Shown here in pieces: positions 18,432 to 27,920 of a DNA stretch of 64,000 nucleotides. The stretch is from assembly GCA_963710865.1 (NCBI GenBank), contig CAVQBR010000002.1, forward strand, positions 1,694,356 to 1,758,355, given 5' to 3'. Under the pieces are notes generated by a model. That model ran no database searches. It had not been told where the DNA came from and worked only from the letters and a program-made list of their open reading frames with translations. Position 1 is the stretch's first letter. Every line of letters starts with the position of its first letter. The position numbers were made by a program, and so were the translations under genes. This DNA is from PRDV01 sp963710865. GTDB lineage: Bacteria; Babelota; Babeliae; Babelales; Babelaceae.

Positions 18432-20525
18432 ATGAATTACCTACCAATGATGAGAGCTCTCTTACTAAGCGTAGCCCTGATCGTACCTGCGCTGCACGGG
18501 ATGCTAGAAGTTACTACAAGTAGCGAAGAAGTATCTGCACAGTTACGAAGTAGGGGGTATACGCCGTTGCATAGAGCTGCCTATTTCGGTCGTGTTGATA
18601 TAATTGAAGATTTGATTGCAGCAGCTGGTCGAGAAACTAATACTTTAGTACAGGCAAAAAATTATAGCGGCTCTACCCCTCTACATGTAGCTGCAGAGCA
18701 GGGCCATGTAAGAGTAGTTAAGGCTTTGATTGACCATCATCCATCTCTCGTTAACATACAAGATAATGACGGTTGCACACCACTTCATTATGCCGCCGCA
18801 AATGGTCATACCGGCGTCCTGTTGTGCTTAATTGTACATGGTGCAAATAAATATCTGGCCAACAAACGAGGGCTTTTGCCATTTCATAGAGCAACACAAC
18901 ATGGTCATCTCGGTGCCATGAAGATTCTTTTGCCTAGTAAATACAAGTACAGAGAACAAAAATACTTTGATTTTTGGTCTCGGGCAATGACTTGTTCGGT
19001 TGAAGGTGGGAAAATAGAAGCACTCGCCGTTGTTATGAATATGCGGCCAGAAAAAGGTACAGGAGGAGTTACTCCATTGATGCTTGCCGCATCATATGGC
19101 AAGGTGCCATTGATGCATTGGTGCCTTGAGCAAGAAGGTGTTCTGATTGACGAAGTAGACAGAGATGGTAAATGTGCCTTGCATTATGCTGCCCGTCATG
19201 GCCAGGCAGGAGCAGTTAGATTCCTTCTTGAACGAGATCCTGAACTGGTGAAAAAAAGGGATAACCATGGCGATACCCCGTTGCATGAGGCAGCCGAGGG
19301 TGGGCATAGGGAAGTTATAGAGCTTTTACTTCAATATAATGCAGAAATAAACGCACACGGCGCCCGGGGATGGACGCCACTCCAAAGAGCCGCATTCACT
19401 GGGCACACGCAAGCTCTCCAAGAACTCATTAACAGGGGGGCATCTCTTACGATAACAGATAAATGTAAATGTACAGCCTTGCACCTTGCTGCTGTTCGTG
19501 GGCAGAAAGATTGTGTTGAGCTTTTATTAGCAGCAAACGCTGATATCGAGGCGAAAGACTCATTGCAGCGTACCCCATTGCTATGCGCCGCCCTAGGTGG
19601 CCATCTTGAAATAATTAAACGTTTACTGCGGCTTGGTGCAGATATCAAGCAGCAAACCAATGATGGAAATGCACTTATGATGGCAGTCGTACGCAATCAC
19701 GTAGAGGTTATGCAGTACCTCATTGATAATACGGCAGTAGAATTAACAAGTTGCAACACTTATTTCTCTGGTGCAGTGCCGGTCCTCTTTGCTGCCGCAA
19801 AATTTGGGAATTGCGAAGCATCCCGCTTCTTGATTAAAAAGGGGGCTGCTCTTGATGTTCAGCTTACTGATGGTCGAACGGTTCTACATTGCGCAGCTCA
19901 AAAGTGTGCGGATGGACTTGAATACCATGGGGTTGTCAGGCTTTTAGTGCGAGCTGCAGCGGACATGCTGCGCACTAATAATGCAGGAGTTACACCGCTC
20001 GATATATTAAAACTATCTGAGCGATTTCCAACAGCTAAAGACTACTTTCAAAATCGCCGATCATATCTTTCTGGACGGCTGAGGCCTGAAGATAATCTGG
20101 ATTCAGTGTTTTCTGTCGCAGTTGACCTTCTTGATATTCCTGTTCTCGAAGCACTGAGAGACCAATTGGGCGAACGATTGTCGCGCAACTTGAGCAAAGC
20201 AAAGAACTTGCTCATGGTTGCAATTGCCATGCATGACTTCGAAGGAATTGACTGGCTTTTAGACCAGGGGATATGCGATATGACTCACAAAGTTGGTGAT
20301 GAATACGATGCACTCGGACTTGCACTCGAAAGGACAAGTTCCAGAAATAACATCACAAGACTATCGCTAGTTAATAAGCTCCTTAGAGCTGGGGCTGTAG
20401 TAGCTGAGGGCCATCTGATTGATGAAGCAAAAAGAAGTGACGACGGTGAAGTGCTCATGAAGCTTCTGCTAACGTACCGATATAGTCAGCAGCCTGTACA
20501 AGAGAGATTGTGTCTGTTCAAGTAA
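18432..20525 (+). CDS. A10: secreted ankyrin-repeat protein (697 aa)
   Basis: Intact near-copy of A9, diverging mainly in repeats near the 3' end (about 19770-19930) and in the last 300 bases. The 19770-19930 segment resembles A2 and A12 instead (K-K-G-A-A-L-D-V-Q-L-T-D-G-R-T-V-L-H-C-A), a sign of gene conversion. The start has GAGGAAAAG upstream. The tail is R-L-C-L-F-K, with Cys at the usual Ser position. Confidence 0.93.
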   Translation: MNYLPMMRALLLSVALIVPALHGMLEVTTSSEEVSAQLRSRGYTPLHRAAYFGRVDIIEDLIAAAGRETNTLVQAKNYSGSTPLHVAAEQGHVRVVKALIDHHPSLVNIQDNDGCTPLHYAAANGHTGVLLCLIVHGANKYLANKRGLLPFHRATQHGHLGAMKILLPSKYKYREQKYFDFWSRAMTCSVEGGKIEALAVVMNMRPEKGTGGVTPLMLAASYGKVPLMHWCLEQEGVLIDEVDRDGKCALHYAARHGQAGAVRFLLERDPELVKKRDNHGDTPLHEAAEGGHREVIELLLQYNAEINAHGARGWTPLQRAAFTGHTQALQELINRGASLTITDKCKCTALHLAAVRGQKDCVELLLAANADIEAKDSLQRTPLLCAALGGHLEIIKRLLRLGADIKQQTNDGNALMMAVVRNHVEVMQYLIDNTAVELTSCNTYFSGAVPVLFAAAKFGNCEASRFLIKKGAALDVQLTDGRTVLHCAAQKCADGLEYHGVVRLLVRAAADMLRTNNAGVTPLDILKLSERFPTAKDYFQNRRSYLSGRLRPEDNLDSVFSVAVDLLDIPVLEALRDQLGERLSRNLSKAKNLLMVAIAMHDFEGIDWLLDQGICDMTHKVGDEYDALGLALERTSSRNNITRLSLVNKLLRAGAVVAEGHLIDEAKRSDDGEVLMKLLLTYRYSQQPVQERLCLFK

Positions 20526-20708
20526 CACACGAACCAGCTCGAGTTCCGTTGCCAATAGAGGAAAGGAAACAAGCATTTTATTCGATTGTGTAGGGGTCAA
20601 GGATCCTGACTACGTTTCTTAACTTATAGATTAATCAGCACTTAGAGGGTTTAACTACAACGATTGTTTAGCAAAGGACCTATACCCTTCGTTTAGAGTT
20701 GTGCAGGT

Positions 20709-20736
20709 TTTACAAATGCTCAAGTCTTGATATAAT
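20709..20736 (+). promoter_or_regulatory. Promoter of A11
   Basis: TTTACA (20709-20714), a 16-base spacer and TATAAT (20731-20736), then TTAAATTAATAAAG. It is almost the same as the A2 promoter, including AATGCTCAA in the spacer. Confidence 0.75.
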
Positions 20737-20776
20737 TTAAATTAATAAAGTTTCCAAAACCTAGAAAAGGACTCGT

Positions 20777-23005
20777 ATGACCTGGCGAACCATAAAAATA
20801 GTAGGTATAAGTGTAGTACTGCTCATACCGGCTCTGCAGGGAATGCAAAAAATTGATGACGAATCATTGCCTGTACAAGCTCGGCATAGGGGATACACGC
20901 CACTCCATGTAGCCGTCAATTTAGGTGATAGAGAACAGATCACTCGTTTAATTGCAGATGGTGCCGCGGTGGATGCAAGAAGTGTAAGTGGGTATACACC
21001 CTTACATATCGCTGCAGAAAAGGGCGATGTAGGCACTGTTGAACTTTTGATTACTGAGCCCGAGAAAATTACAAGCAGCCCTTGGCTCTTGGCTTATCAG
21101 GCGATCACCACTGGGCTTTCCACGGTCGACATACGAGATAACTCTGATGTTACACCCCTTGCTTGTGCTGCTGCAAATGGCCATACCGATGTCATTGAAT
21201 GCTTAATTGACTATGGAGCAAATATATGTCTCACAGATAAGCAAGGATATTTTCCATTTCATCGGGCAACCCAAAATGGTCATCTCGAAGCCATGAGATT
21301 GCTTCTTCCTGATTTTCAATTCGAGCAGGCAGGTGATCTAGAACCTATGCCTTTAGCTGAAGGCTCCAATGATGCTGAAGAATTTAGTGCATTTTGTTGG
21401 ACTGCACTAGAGTGCGCAGTGCAAAGCGGAAAGACAGAGGTGCTTGCCTTTGTTATGAAGTTAATCGAAGGACATCGTGTTAACCTCGAGCACCGTGGCA
21501 ATGGAGTTACACCTTTCTTGCTAGCGGCAGAATATGGTCACATACATTTGCTCCGATGGCTTTTTGATGCAGACATGAATTGTATCTATGATCGAGATAA
21601 ACATGGCGCTACAGCACTGCACCATGCTGCACAGTATGGACAGACAGAGGCTGCACAGTTCATTCTCGAAAGAGATCCCGAAAAGATCAATGAAATCACT
21701 AAGTTAACCTACAATTATCATAGGCATAGTTTATATACCGCCTTGCATGAAGCAGCATACAATGGCCATAGCAAAACTATAGCGCTTTTACTTTCCTACG
21801 GGGCAGATACAGAATCCAGAGATTTCCATGGTTCGACAGCGCTGCACCTAGCTGCAATGTATGGGCACACGCAAGCCCTCAAGCTTCTTCTAAGCTCTGG
21901 CGCATCTGTCGCAGCGATCGATCGTTTTGAGCGCACTCCTTTACACCTGGCAGCAGCAAAAGGCCATACAGCCTGCGTTGAGACTCTCTTAGCATACGAG
22001 GCGGACATTGAGGCGAAAGCAAAAGAGAATCGTACCCCTCTTCATGTAGCGGCTGAAACAGGTCGGCTTGAAGTTATTAAATGTTTAGTAAAAAATGGTG
22101 CGGATATCTCTAAACAGTCAGCCCTTGGAACGCCACTCATGCATGCAATCAGAAACGAACATGTAGACGTGATAACGTACTTTATCCTCAATACATCTGC
22201 TGAATTAACTGCTTATAGCAAGAGCTTTCAAGACACAGTACCACTTTTATTTATTGCGGCAGAGGAAAGAAAATCTGAATCCGTTCGCTGCTTACTTGCC
22301 AATGGAATCTCAGTTCACACACCGCTCAATAATGGTCGAACGGTGCTTCATCGCTACACTCATTGCTACAGCCCAACTGACCTCCCTCCAAAGTCTCGAG
22401 ACAGACACTTAGCAATCCACTCTTTACTGATGCGAGCTGGTGGGGACATGTTGTGCCCGGATAATGCAGGAGTTACTCCTCTTGATACATTGAAGCTTCC
22501 TGCATATCAATTTACCGCAGCAAAAAAGTACTATCAAAATCGCCCGTTGTATCTCAAGGGACAGCTCGGCAAAGACGACACCCTCGATGCTGTTTTTTCA
22601 CAAGCAGCAGAAGTTCGCATTGATATTCCTGTTCTTGTGGGGCTCAAAGACCAATTGAACGATCGATTGGTTCACCATCGATGGAAAGGGGGGAAGAATT
22701 TGTTGATGGTAGCTCTTGCAATAAATGATCTTGATGGAATTACTCAGATTTTAGATCAGAAGATATGCGCTATTACGGACGTAGATGACGAAAATCATGA
22801 TGCACTTTGGTATGCAATGAACACCAAAAAGTTATCCATAATAAATGGGCTACTTGAAGCTGGGGCAACAGTGACAAATAAACACGTAGCTCGAGCTGCA
22901 TCCTTTGAGCCGGAAAAAGAAGTTCACGAAATGCTTTTGAGGCTCCTAGCAGTCTATAGGTATAGTCAGCGGCCTGTTCATGAGAGGGTGAGCCTTTTCA
23001 AGTAA
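20777..23005 (+). CDS. A11: secreted ankyrin-repeat protein (742 aa)
   Basis: Intact member of the A4/A5 subgroup. The signal region is M-T-W-R-T-I-K-I-V-G-I-S-V-V-L-L-I-P-A-L. The subgroup has a longer insertion after repeat 5, seen here as D-F-Q-F-E-Q-A near 21310. The C-terminal module is nearly identical to that of A4 (A-E-V-R-I-D-I-P-V-L), while the N-terminal repeats follow A5. It ends R-V-S-L-F-K. AAAAGGA precedes the ATG. Confidence 0.93.
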   Translation: MTWRTIKIVGISVVLLIPALQGMQKIDDESLPVQARHRGYTPLHVAVNLGDREQITRLIADGAAVDARSVSGYTPLHIAAEKGDVGTVELLITEPEKITSSPWLLAYQAITTGLSTVDIRDNSDVTPLACAAANGHTDVIECLIDYGANICLTDKQGYFPFHRATQNGHLEAMRLLLPDFQFEQAGDLEPMPLAEGSNDAEEFSAFCWTALECAVQSGKTEVLAFVMKLIEGHRVNLEHRGNGVTPFLLAAEYGHIHLLRWLFDADMNCIYDRDKHGATALHHAAQYGQTEAAQFILERDPEKINEITKLTYNYHRHSLYTALHEAAYNGHSKTIALLLSYGADTESRDFHGSTALHLAAMYGHTQALKLLLSSGASVAAIDRFERTPLHLAAAKGHTACVETLLAYEADIEAKAKENRTPLHVAAETGRLEVIKCLVKNGADISKQSALGTPLMHAIRNEHVDVITYFILNTSAELTAYSKSFQDTVPLLFIAAEERKSESVRCLLANGISVHTPLNNGRTVLHRYTHCYSPTDLPPKSRDRHLAIHSLLMRAGGDMLCPDNAGVTPLDTLKLPAYQFTAAKKYYQNRPLYLKGQLGKDDTLDAVFSQAAEVRIDIPVLVGLKDQLNDRLVHHRWKGGKNLLMVALAINDLDGITQILDQKICAITDVDDENHDALWYAMNTKKLSIINGLLEAGATVTNKHVARAASFEPEKEVHEMLLRLLAVYRYSQRPVHERVSLFK

Positions 23006-23133
23006 GTTAGCGGAATACTCGCAATACGAGGTTCTCAGATGGTGCTTCATTTTTTGGGCACGAAAAATTTATCAGAGAAGCAGATTTTGTTTTAAATTGA
23101 TAGGATTAAAACCAAAAACCAAGCGGGCTTGAA

Positions 23134-25452
23134 ATGCAAACTATAAAGACATTCGTTATAAGTTTAGTGCTGTTCGTACCCGCCCTGAGCGGGATGCGAG
23201 CAATTGAGAAGACTGATGAATCATTGCCTGTAGACGCACGTCACAGGGGCTATACACCGCTGCATGTAGCAGCGTATTTGGGGAACGTAGCACAAATTTC
23301 AGAGTTACTTGCATCGGTGGAGTGCCCTTTGAGCGCAGCAGCTCATAAAAAGGGCAGTGTTGGAGTTGATGGTTTGGTATGTGCAAAAAGCATTAATGGA
23401 TGTACGCCCTTACATGTAGCTGCAGAGCAGGGACAGCTAAGAGCAGTTAAAGTTTTGATTGCCCATAATCAATCCTTAGTCAACATGCAGGATACTGCTG
23501 GTCTTACACCGCTCGCTTATGCTGCCACAAATGGTCATACCGAGGTCATTAAATGCTTAATTGCACATGGTGCAAATAAATATCTAACCAGTAAAAGGGC
23601 TACGCCATTGTACAGAGCTGCTCAGCAAGAAAGCGAAGAGCAAGCTAGAGTTTTAATTGACAATTATATACAAGATTCCTTAACCAGCAAACGAGGATAT
23701 CTGCCCTTTCATAGGGCTGGGCAAAATGGTCATCTAGAAGCCATGAAGCTGCTTCAGCCTGATGAGCACACCTGTGGGAAAAGTGGATATAAGCTGGCAT
23801 GCTATCTAGCAATACCTTGCGCCATCGAAAGTGGCAAACCAGAGATACTTGCCTTTATTATGCAAATGATAGCAGGACAGCGTGATCTACAAATGGAACA
23901 CAAGATCCGCGCGTGGAGCAATGGAGTTACGCCCTTAATGCTTGCTGCATCCTATGGTCATGTATCATTGATGCAGTTGTGTCTTTCTCAAAAAGATGCT
24001 CATCCTGGCCAAGGAGACATCCCTGGTGCTTGTGCCTTGCATTTTGCGGCTCGATATGGGCATACAGCAGCTGTTAGATTCCTTCTTGAAACAGATGCCG
24101 AACTGGTCAAGCTCAAAACGCATACTCAGGTTTCTGCTTTGCACGAAGCGGCAGAAGGCGGTCATTGTAAAGTCATAGAGCTTTTACTTGATCATAACGC
24201 TGAAATAGACGGGCAAGATAAATCGGGTGCGACTCCCCTTGCTAACGCTGCAAAAAACGGACACGTGCAAGCTCTTGCACTACTTATAAGTAGGGGGGCA
24301 TCTCTTACAGTGACCGACTCTAGTAGGCGCACCCCCTTGCACAAAGCAGCTGCAAATGGCCGGAAAGATTGTGTTGAGGTTTTGATACACAACAACGCTG
24401 ATATCGAGGCCGAAGACTCAAGGAAGATGACACCTCTGCTTTGCGCAGCTAACTACGGTCAACTTGAAATAATTAAATGTCTACTACGGCACGGTGCAAA
24501 TATCAAACAGCAAGCGGACGATGGAAATGCAGTTATATTAGCGCTCAAACACAACGACGAAATTATACGCCACCTGATCGAAAATACGAACGTAGAATTA
24601 GCGAGTTGCAGCAGTTGGTTCCCAGATAGAGTACCTGTGCTCTTCCATGCTGTAAAAATGCAGCATTTCAAAGCAGCGAGCTTCTTGCTTAAAAAGGGAG
24701 CTGCTCTTGATACTCAGCTTACCGATGGTCGAACGGTTATGCACTGTGCAGCTCAAAATTGTGTGTATGGGCTTAAATACCATGGGGTTCTCAGGCTTTT
24801 GGTGCGAGCTGGGGGCAACATGCTCCTCCCTGATAGCGAAGGGGCTACTCCTCTCGATGCATTAGGTGAAGCACAGCAGGAAGGTAAGAAGCTTTACACT
24901 CATCAGTTACCAGGTTTTAAAAATTACTTTCAAAATCGCTCGTTGTATCTTGCCGGAAAGCTGGGTAAAGAAGATACCCTTGATTCTGTTGTTAATGTAG
25001 CAGCGGACTTTCTCGACATCCCCGTTCTCAAAGCCTTTAAGGATCAACTAGAAGATAGGTTGATTCAGTGGCGTGACAGTGCAGACAAACAATTTACGAA
25101 TTCAATGATAACGAGCCGCAATAAGAACTTGCTCATGGTTGCAATTACCATGCACGATCTCGATGGAATAGACTGGCTTTTAGATCAGAAAATATGCAAC
25201 ATGAGCCATAGAGATTACAATGGGTACGATGCACTCTGGTTTGCAATCGACAGCACAGCGTTAGAAAATAGCTTCACAAAGCTATCCGTAGTTAATAAGC
25301 TCCTTGAAGCTGGGGCTGTAGTAACCGAGACTCATCTCACTTGTGCAGCAAATAAAAACCAGGCAAAAGTCGACGAACTGCTTATGAGGCTTCTGGTAAC
25401 GTATCGATACAGTCGGCGACCTATACATCAGAGATTGAGTCTATTCAAGTAA
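23134..25452 (+). CDS. A12: secreted ankyrin-repeat protein (772 aa), longest copy
   Basis: Intact and the longest copy. Its N-terminus and leader match A8. The body follows A2, including the extra unit after repeat 3 where S-K-R appears twice (T-S-K-R-A-T-P-L-Y, later T-S-K-R-G-Y-L-P-F-H, about 23585-23705), as if part of a repeat had been copied. At the position where A1 has seven A, this gene has six (about 24250) and stays in frame. Another insertion (N-S-M-I-T-S-R-N-K, near 25100) lengthens the C-terminal module. The tail is R-L-S-L-F-K. Confidence 0.93.
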   Translation: MQTIKTFVISLVLFVPALSGMRAIEKTDESLPVDARHRGYTPLHVAAYLGNVAQISELLASVECPLSAAAHKKGSVGVDGLVCAKSINGCTPLHVAAEQGQLRAVKVLIAHNQSLVNMQDTAGLTPLAYAATNGHTEVIKCLIAHGANKYLTSKRATPLYRAAQQESEEQARVLIDNYIQDSLTSKRGYLPFHRAGQNGHLEAMKLLQPDEHTCGKSGYKLACYLAIPCAIESGKPEILAFIMQMIAGQRDLQMEHKIRAWSNGVTPLMLAASYGHVSLMQLCLSQKDAHPGQGDIPGACALHFAARYGHTAAVRFLLETDAELVKLKTHTQVSALHEAAEGGHCKVIELLLDHNAEIDGQDKSGATPLANAAKNGHVQALALLISRGASLTVTDSSRRTPLHKAAANGRKDCVEVLIHNNADIEAEDSRKMTPLLCAANYGQLEIIKCLLRHGANIKQQADDGNAVILALKHNDEIIRHLIENTNVELASCSSWFPDRVPVLFHAVKMQHFKAASFLLKKGAALDTQLTDGRTVMHCAAQNCVYGLKYHGVLRLLVRAGGNMLLPDSEGATPLDALGEAQQEGKKLYTHQLPGFKNYFQNRSLYLAGKLGKEDTLDSVVNVAADFLDIPVLKAFKDQLEDRLIQWRDSADKQFTNSMITSRNKNLLMVAITMHDLDGIDWLLDQKICNMSHRDYNGYDALWFAIDSTALENSFTKLSVVNKLLEAGAVVTETHLTCAANKNQAKVDELLMRLLVTYRYSRRPIHQRLSLFK

Positions 25453-25689
25453 CAGCTTGTGCATCAGATCGGCAGCCATTGACCGATGAGCAAATTCTTG
25501 TAAAGAGGGTGAGATTTGGGACAATTGGCACGGCAAATACGATGATCCTTATCCGGTAATTCCTCGCTAAGATCGAGCAAACTCGAGCCTTTCGTTGAAT
25601 ACAGCAAGAGTTCGTGGATGTGCTCAAAATTCACATAATAAAATTGAAAATTTTGTTATCATTTAAATATATAAACGAAAGGGATCGCT

Positions 25690-27823
25690 TTGTCATGGCA
25701 AACTATACATACAATAGCGATGAGTGTGGTACTGCTCATACCCGCTTTACATGGGATGACCGAACTGAAAACCAATGCTGAGTCTTTGCCTGTACAAATT
25801 CGTCATAGGGGATACACTCCACTCCATCTCGCGGTCTATTTCGGGGACCGAGAACAGATTACGCGTTTAATTGCAGATGGTGCAGTGGTGGATGCAAAAA
25901 GTGTGAGTGGGTACACACCGTTACATATCGCGGCAGAGCGTGGCGATGTAACTACCGTTGAACTTTTTATTACCGAGCTCAAGAAAACTAATCAGACGAT
26001 AGCACCATCTTCCCGAGTAGACATACGAGACAACTCCCATGTTACGCCACTTGCTTGTGCTGCTACAAATGGCCACATAGATGTTCTGGGATGTTTAATT
26101 GGCCATGGAGCCAATATTCGGCAAGCAGACAAGCGCGGGTATTTTCCATTTCACAGAGCAGCTCAAAATGGGCATCTCGAAGCCATGAAAATGCTTTTAC
26201 CTAACAAATATATGTGCTCAGAAGAAGAATACTTATATTTTTGGTCTCGGGCAATGACTTGTTCGGTTGAAAGTGGTAAAGTCGAAGCACTCGCCTTTGT
26301 CATGAATATGCGGCCAGAAAAAGGCATACGAGAAGTCTCTCCCTTGTTACTTGCTGCATCATATGGCCATGTATCATTGATGGAATGGTACCTTGGACAA
26401 GCAGGCACGAGCATCAGTGAAAGAGACCACGAAGGAGCATCTGCTTTGCATTATGCAGCGCGATATGGACAGGTGAATGCAGTTCAATTCCTTCTTGACA
26501 GAGACCCCTGAACAAATTCACGTTAAAAAGAATGGCAGTGATGATTGGCTGCCAGGCGGGGGTACCCCTCTCCATGAGGCAGCCGAGGGTGGGCATAGTG
26601 AAGTTATAAAGTGTCTTCTTCGACACGGTCCAGAAGTAGATGCGCCCTCGATCTACGGTCGAACCTCGCTGTTTTTGGCTGCATATAGAGGACACACCCA
26701 AGCTCTGGAGCTCCTCCTTGGCGCAGGTGCATCTCTAACTGCGACCGATAGTAATGGATGGCAACCTTTACACGTAGCCATTAGATGCGGCCATAAAACC
26801 TGTGTTGAGGCTCTCCTGAGAAAAAAAGCTGATATTGAGGCGAAAACATCGAACAATTTTACCCCGCTACTCTATGCAGCACTAGCTGGTCACGTTGAAA
26901 TTATTAAATGCCTGCTAAAGCACGGTGCAGATAGTAAATATGAACACGGGTCTGGAAATGCGCTTATCAGCGCAATCCTCAACAACAAAGAAGACGCTGT
27001 GCACTATCTCTTTCATCATCCCGAAATGGAATTAACGAGTTGCTGCAATGGTTTACCAGGTAAGGTGCCCATCATCTGCTATGCAGCAAAAGTAGGAAAC
27101 TATACAGCCGTCGTATTCTCGATTAAAAAGGGTGCTTCTCTTCATGATCAACTCAGTGATGGCCGAACCATACTACATTGTGCAGTAGAAGCTGTAAATC
27201 ATCATGGAGTTGAAAAGTATGGTATTGTCAGACTTTTACTAAGAGCTGGCGCGGACATGTTGCATCGAGATACCCACGGCAATACGCCTCTTTCTACATT
27301 ACCACTTTCTCCCGAGCAGTCTCCATTGGCTCAAGCGTATTTTGAAAATCGCTCCTTATACCTTTCCGGTCATATAAGTGAAACGGATACCATTGATTCT
27401 GTTGTTGAGATAGCAGCATATTTTCTCGACATTCCCGTCCTAGAAGCGCTTAAAGATCGACTGGAATCTCGATTAGCCCAACATCGATCAAACGGAGACA
27501 ATCTCTTGATGACTGCTCTCAAATATACTGATCTGGAAGGAATACATTGGCTCTTGGATCAGAAAATATGTGCAATTGACGATGTTGACGAGGAAAATCA
27601 TGATGCTCTCTGGCTGGCAATCAACAACAGATTTGACAGTAACACCAGAAAGCTAGCAGTGATTAATAAGCTACTTGAGGCTGGAGCGAAAGTAACTGAA
27701 GATCATCTTCTTCAAGCAGCAAACTGCCCTTACAAAGGAATTAATGAAATACTTATGAGGCTCGTAACAATCTATAGATATAGTCAACGACCTCAAGAGG
27801 AGAGACTAAGCTTGTTCAAGTAA
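25690..27823 (+). pseudogene. A13: ankyrin-family gene split by a +1 frameshift, TTG start
   Basis: Two overlapping frames (25690-26511, and about 26477-27823) form one family member of about 710 residues. The break is a run of four C at 26505-26508 (GACCCCTGA). With three C the frame reads R-D-P-E-Q-I-H-V-K, matching R-D-H-E-Q-I-N-V-K in A14. The family start position is occupied by TTG (25690), reading S-W-Q-T-I-H-T-I-A-M-S after it; no ATG lies nearby in frame. The -10 box is also weak (TATCAT, 25657-25662). The C-terminal part is nearly identical to A14. The tail is R-L-S-L-F-K. Weak promoter, rare start and frameshift together suggest a silent donor copy, though a sequencing error at the C-run is possible. 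Confidence 0.85.
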
Positions 27824-27920
27824 TAATTTGGGCGGCATCCGGCCATCGGCCATTGAGCAGGCGGCAAAAGGAAAATTTTGTTTAAATGGATAAAGTTTTC
27901 AAAAATCGAAAGTAATCGCT

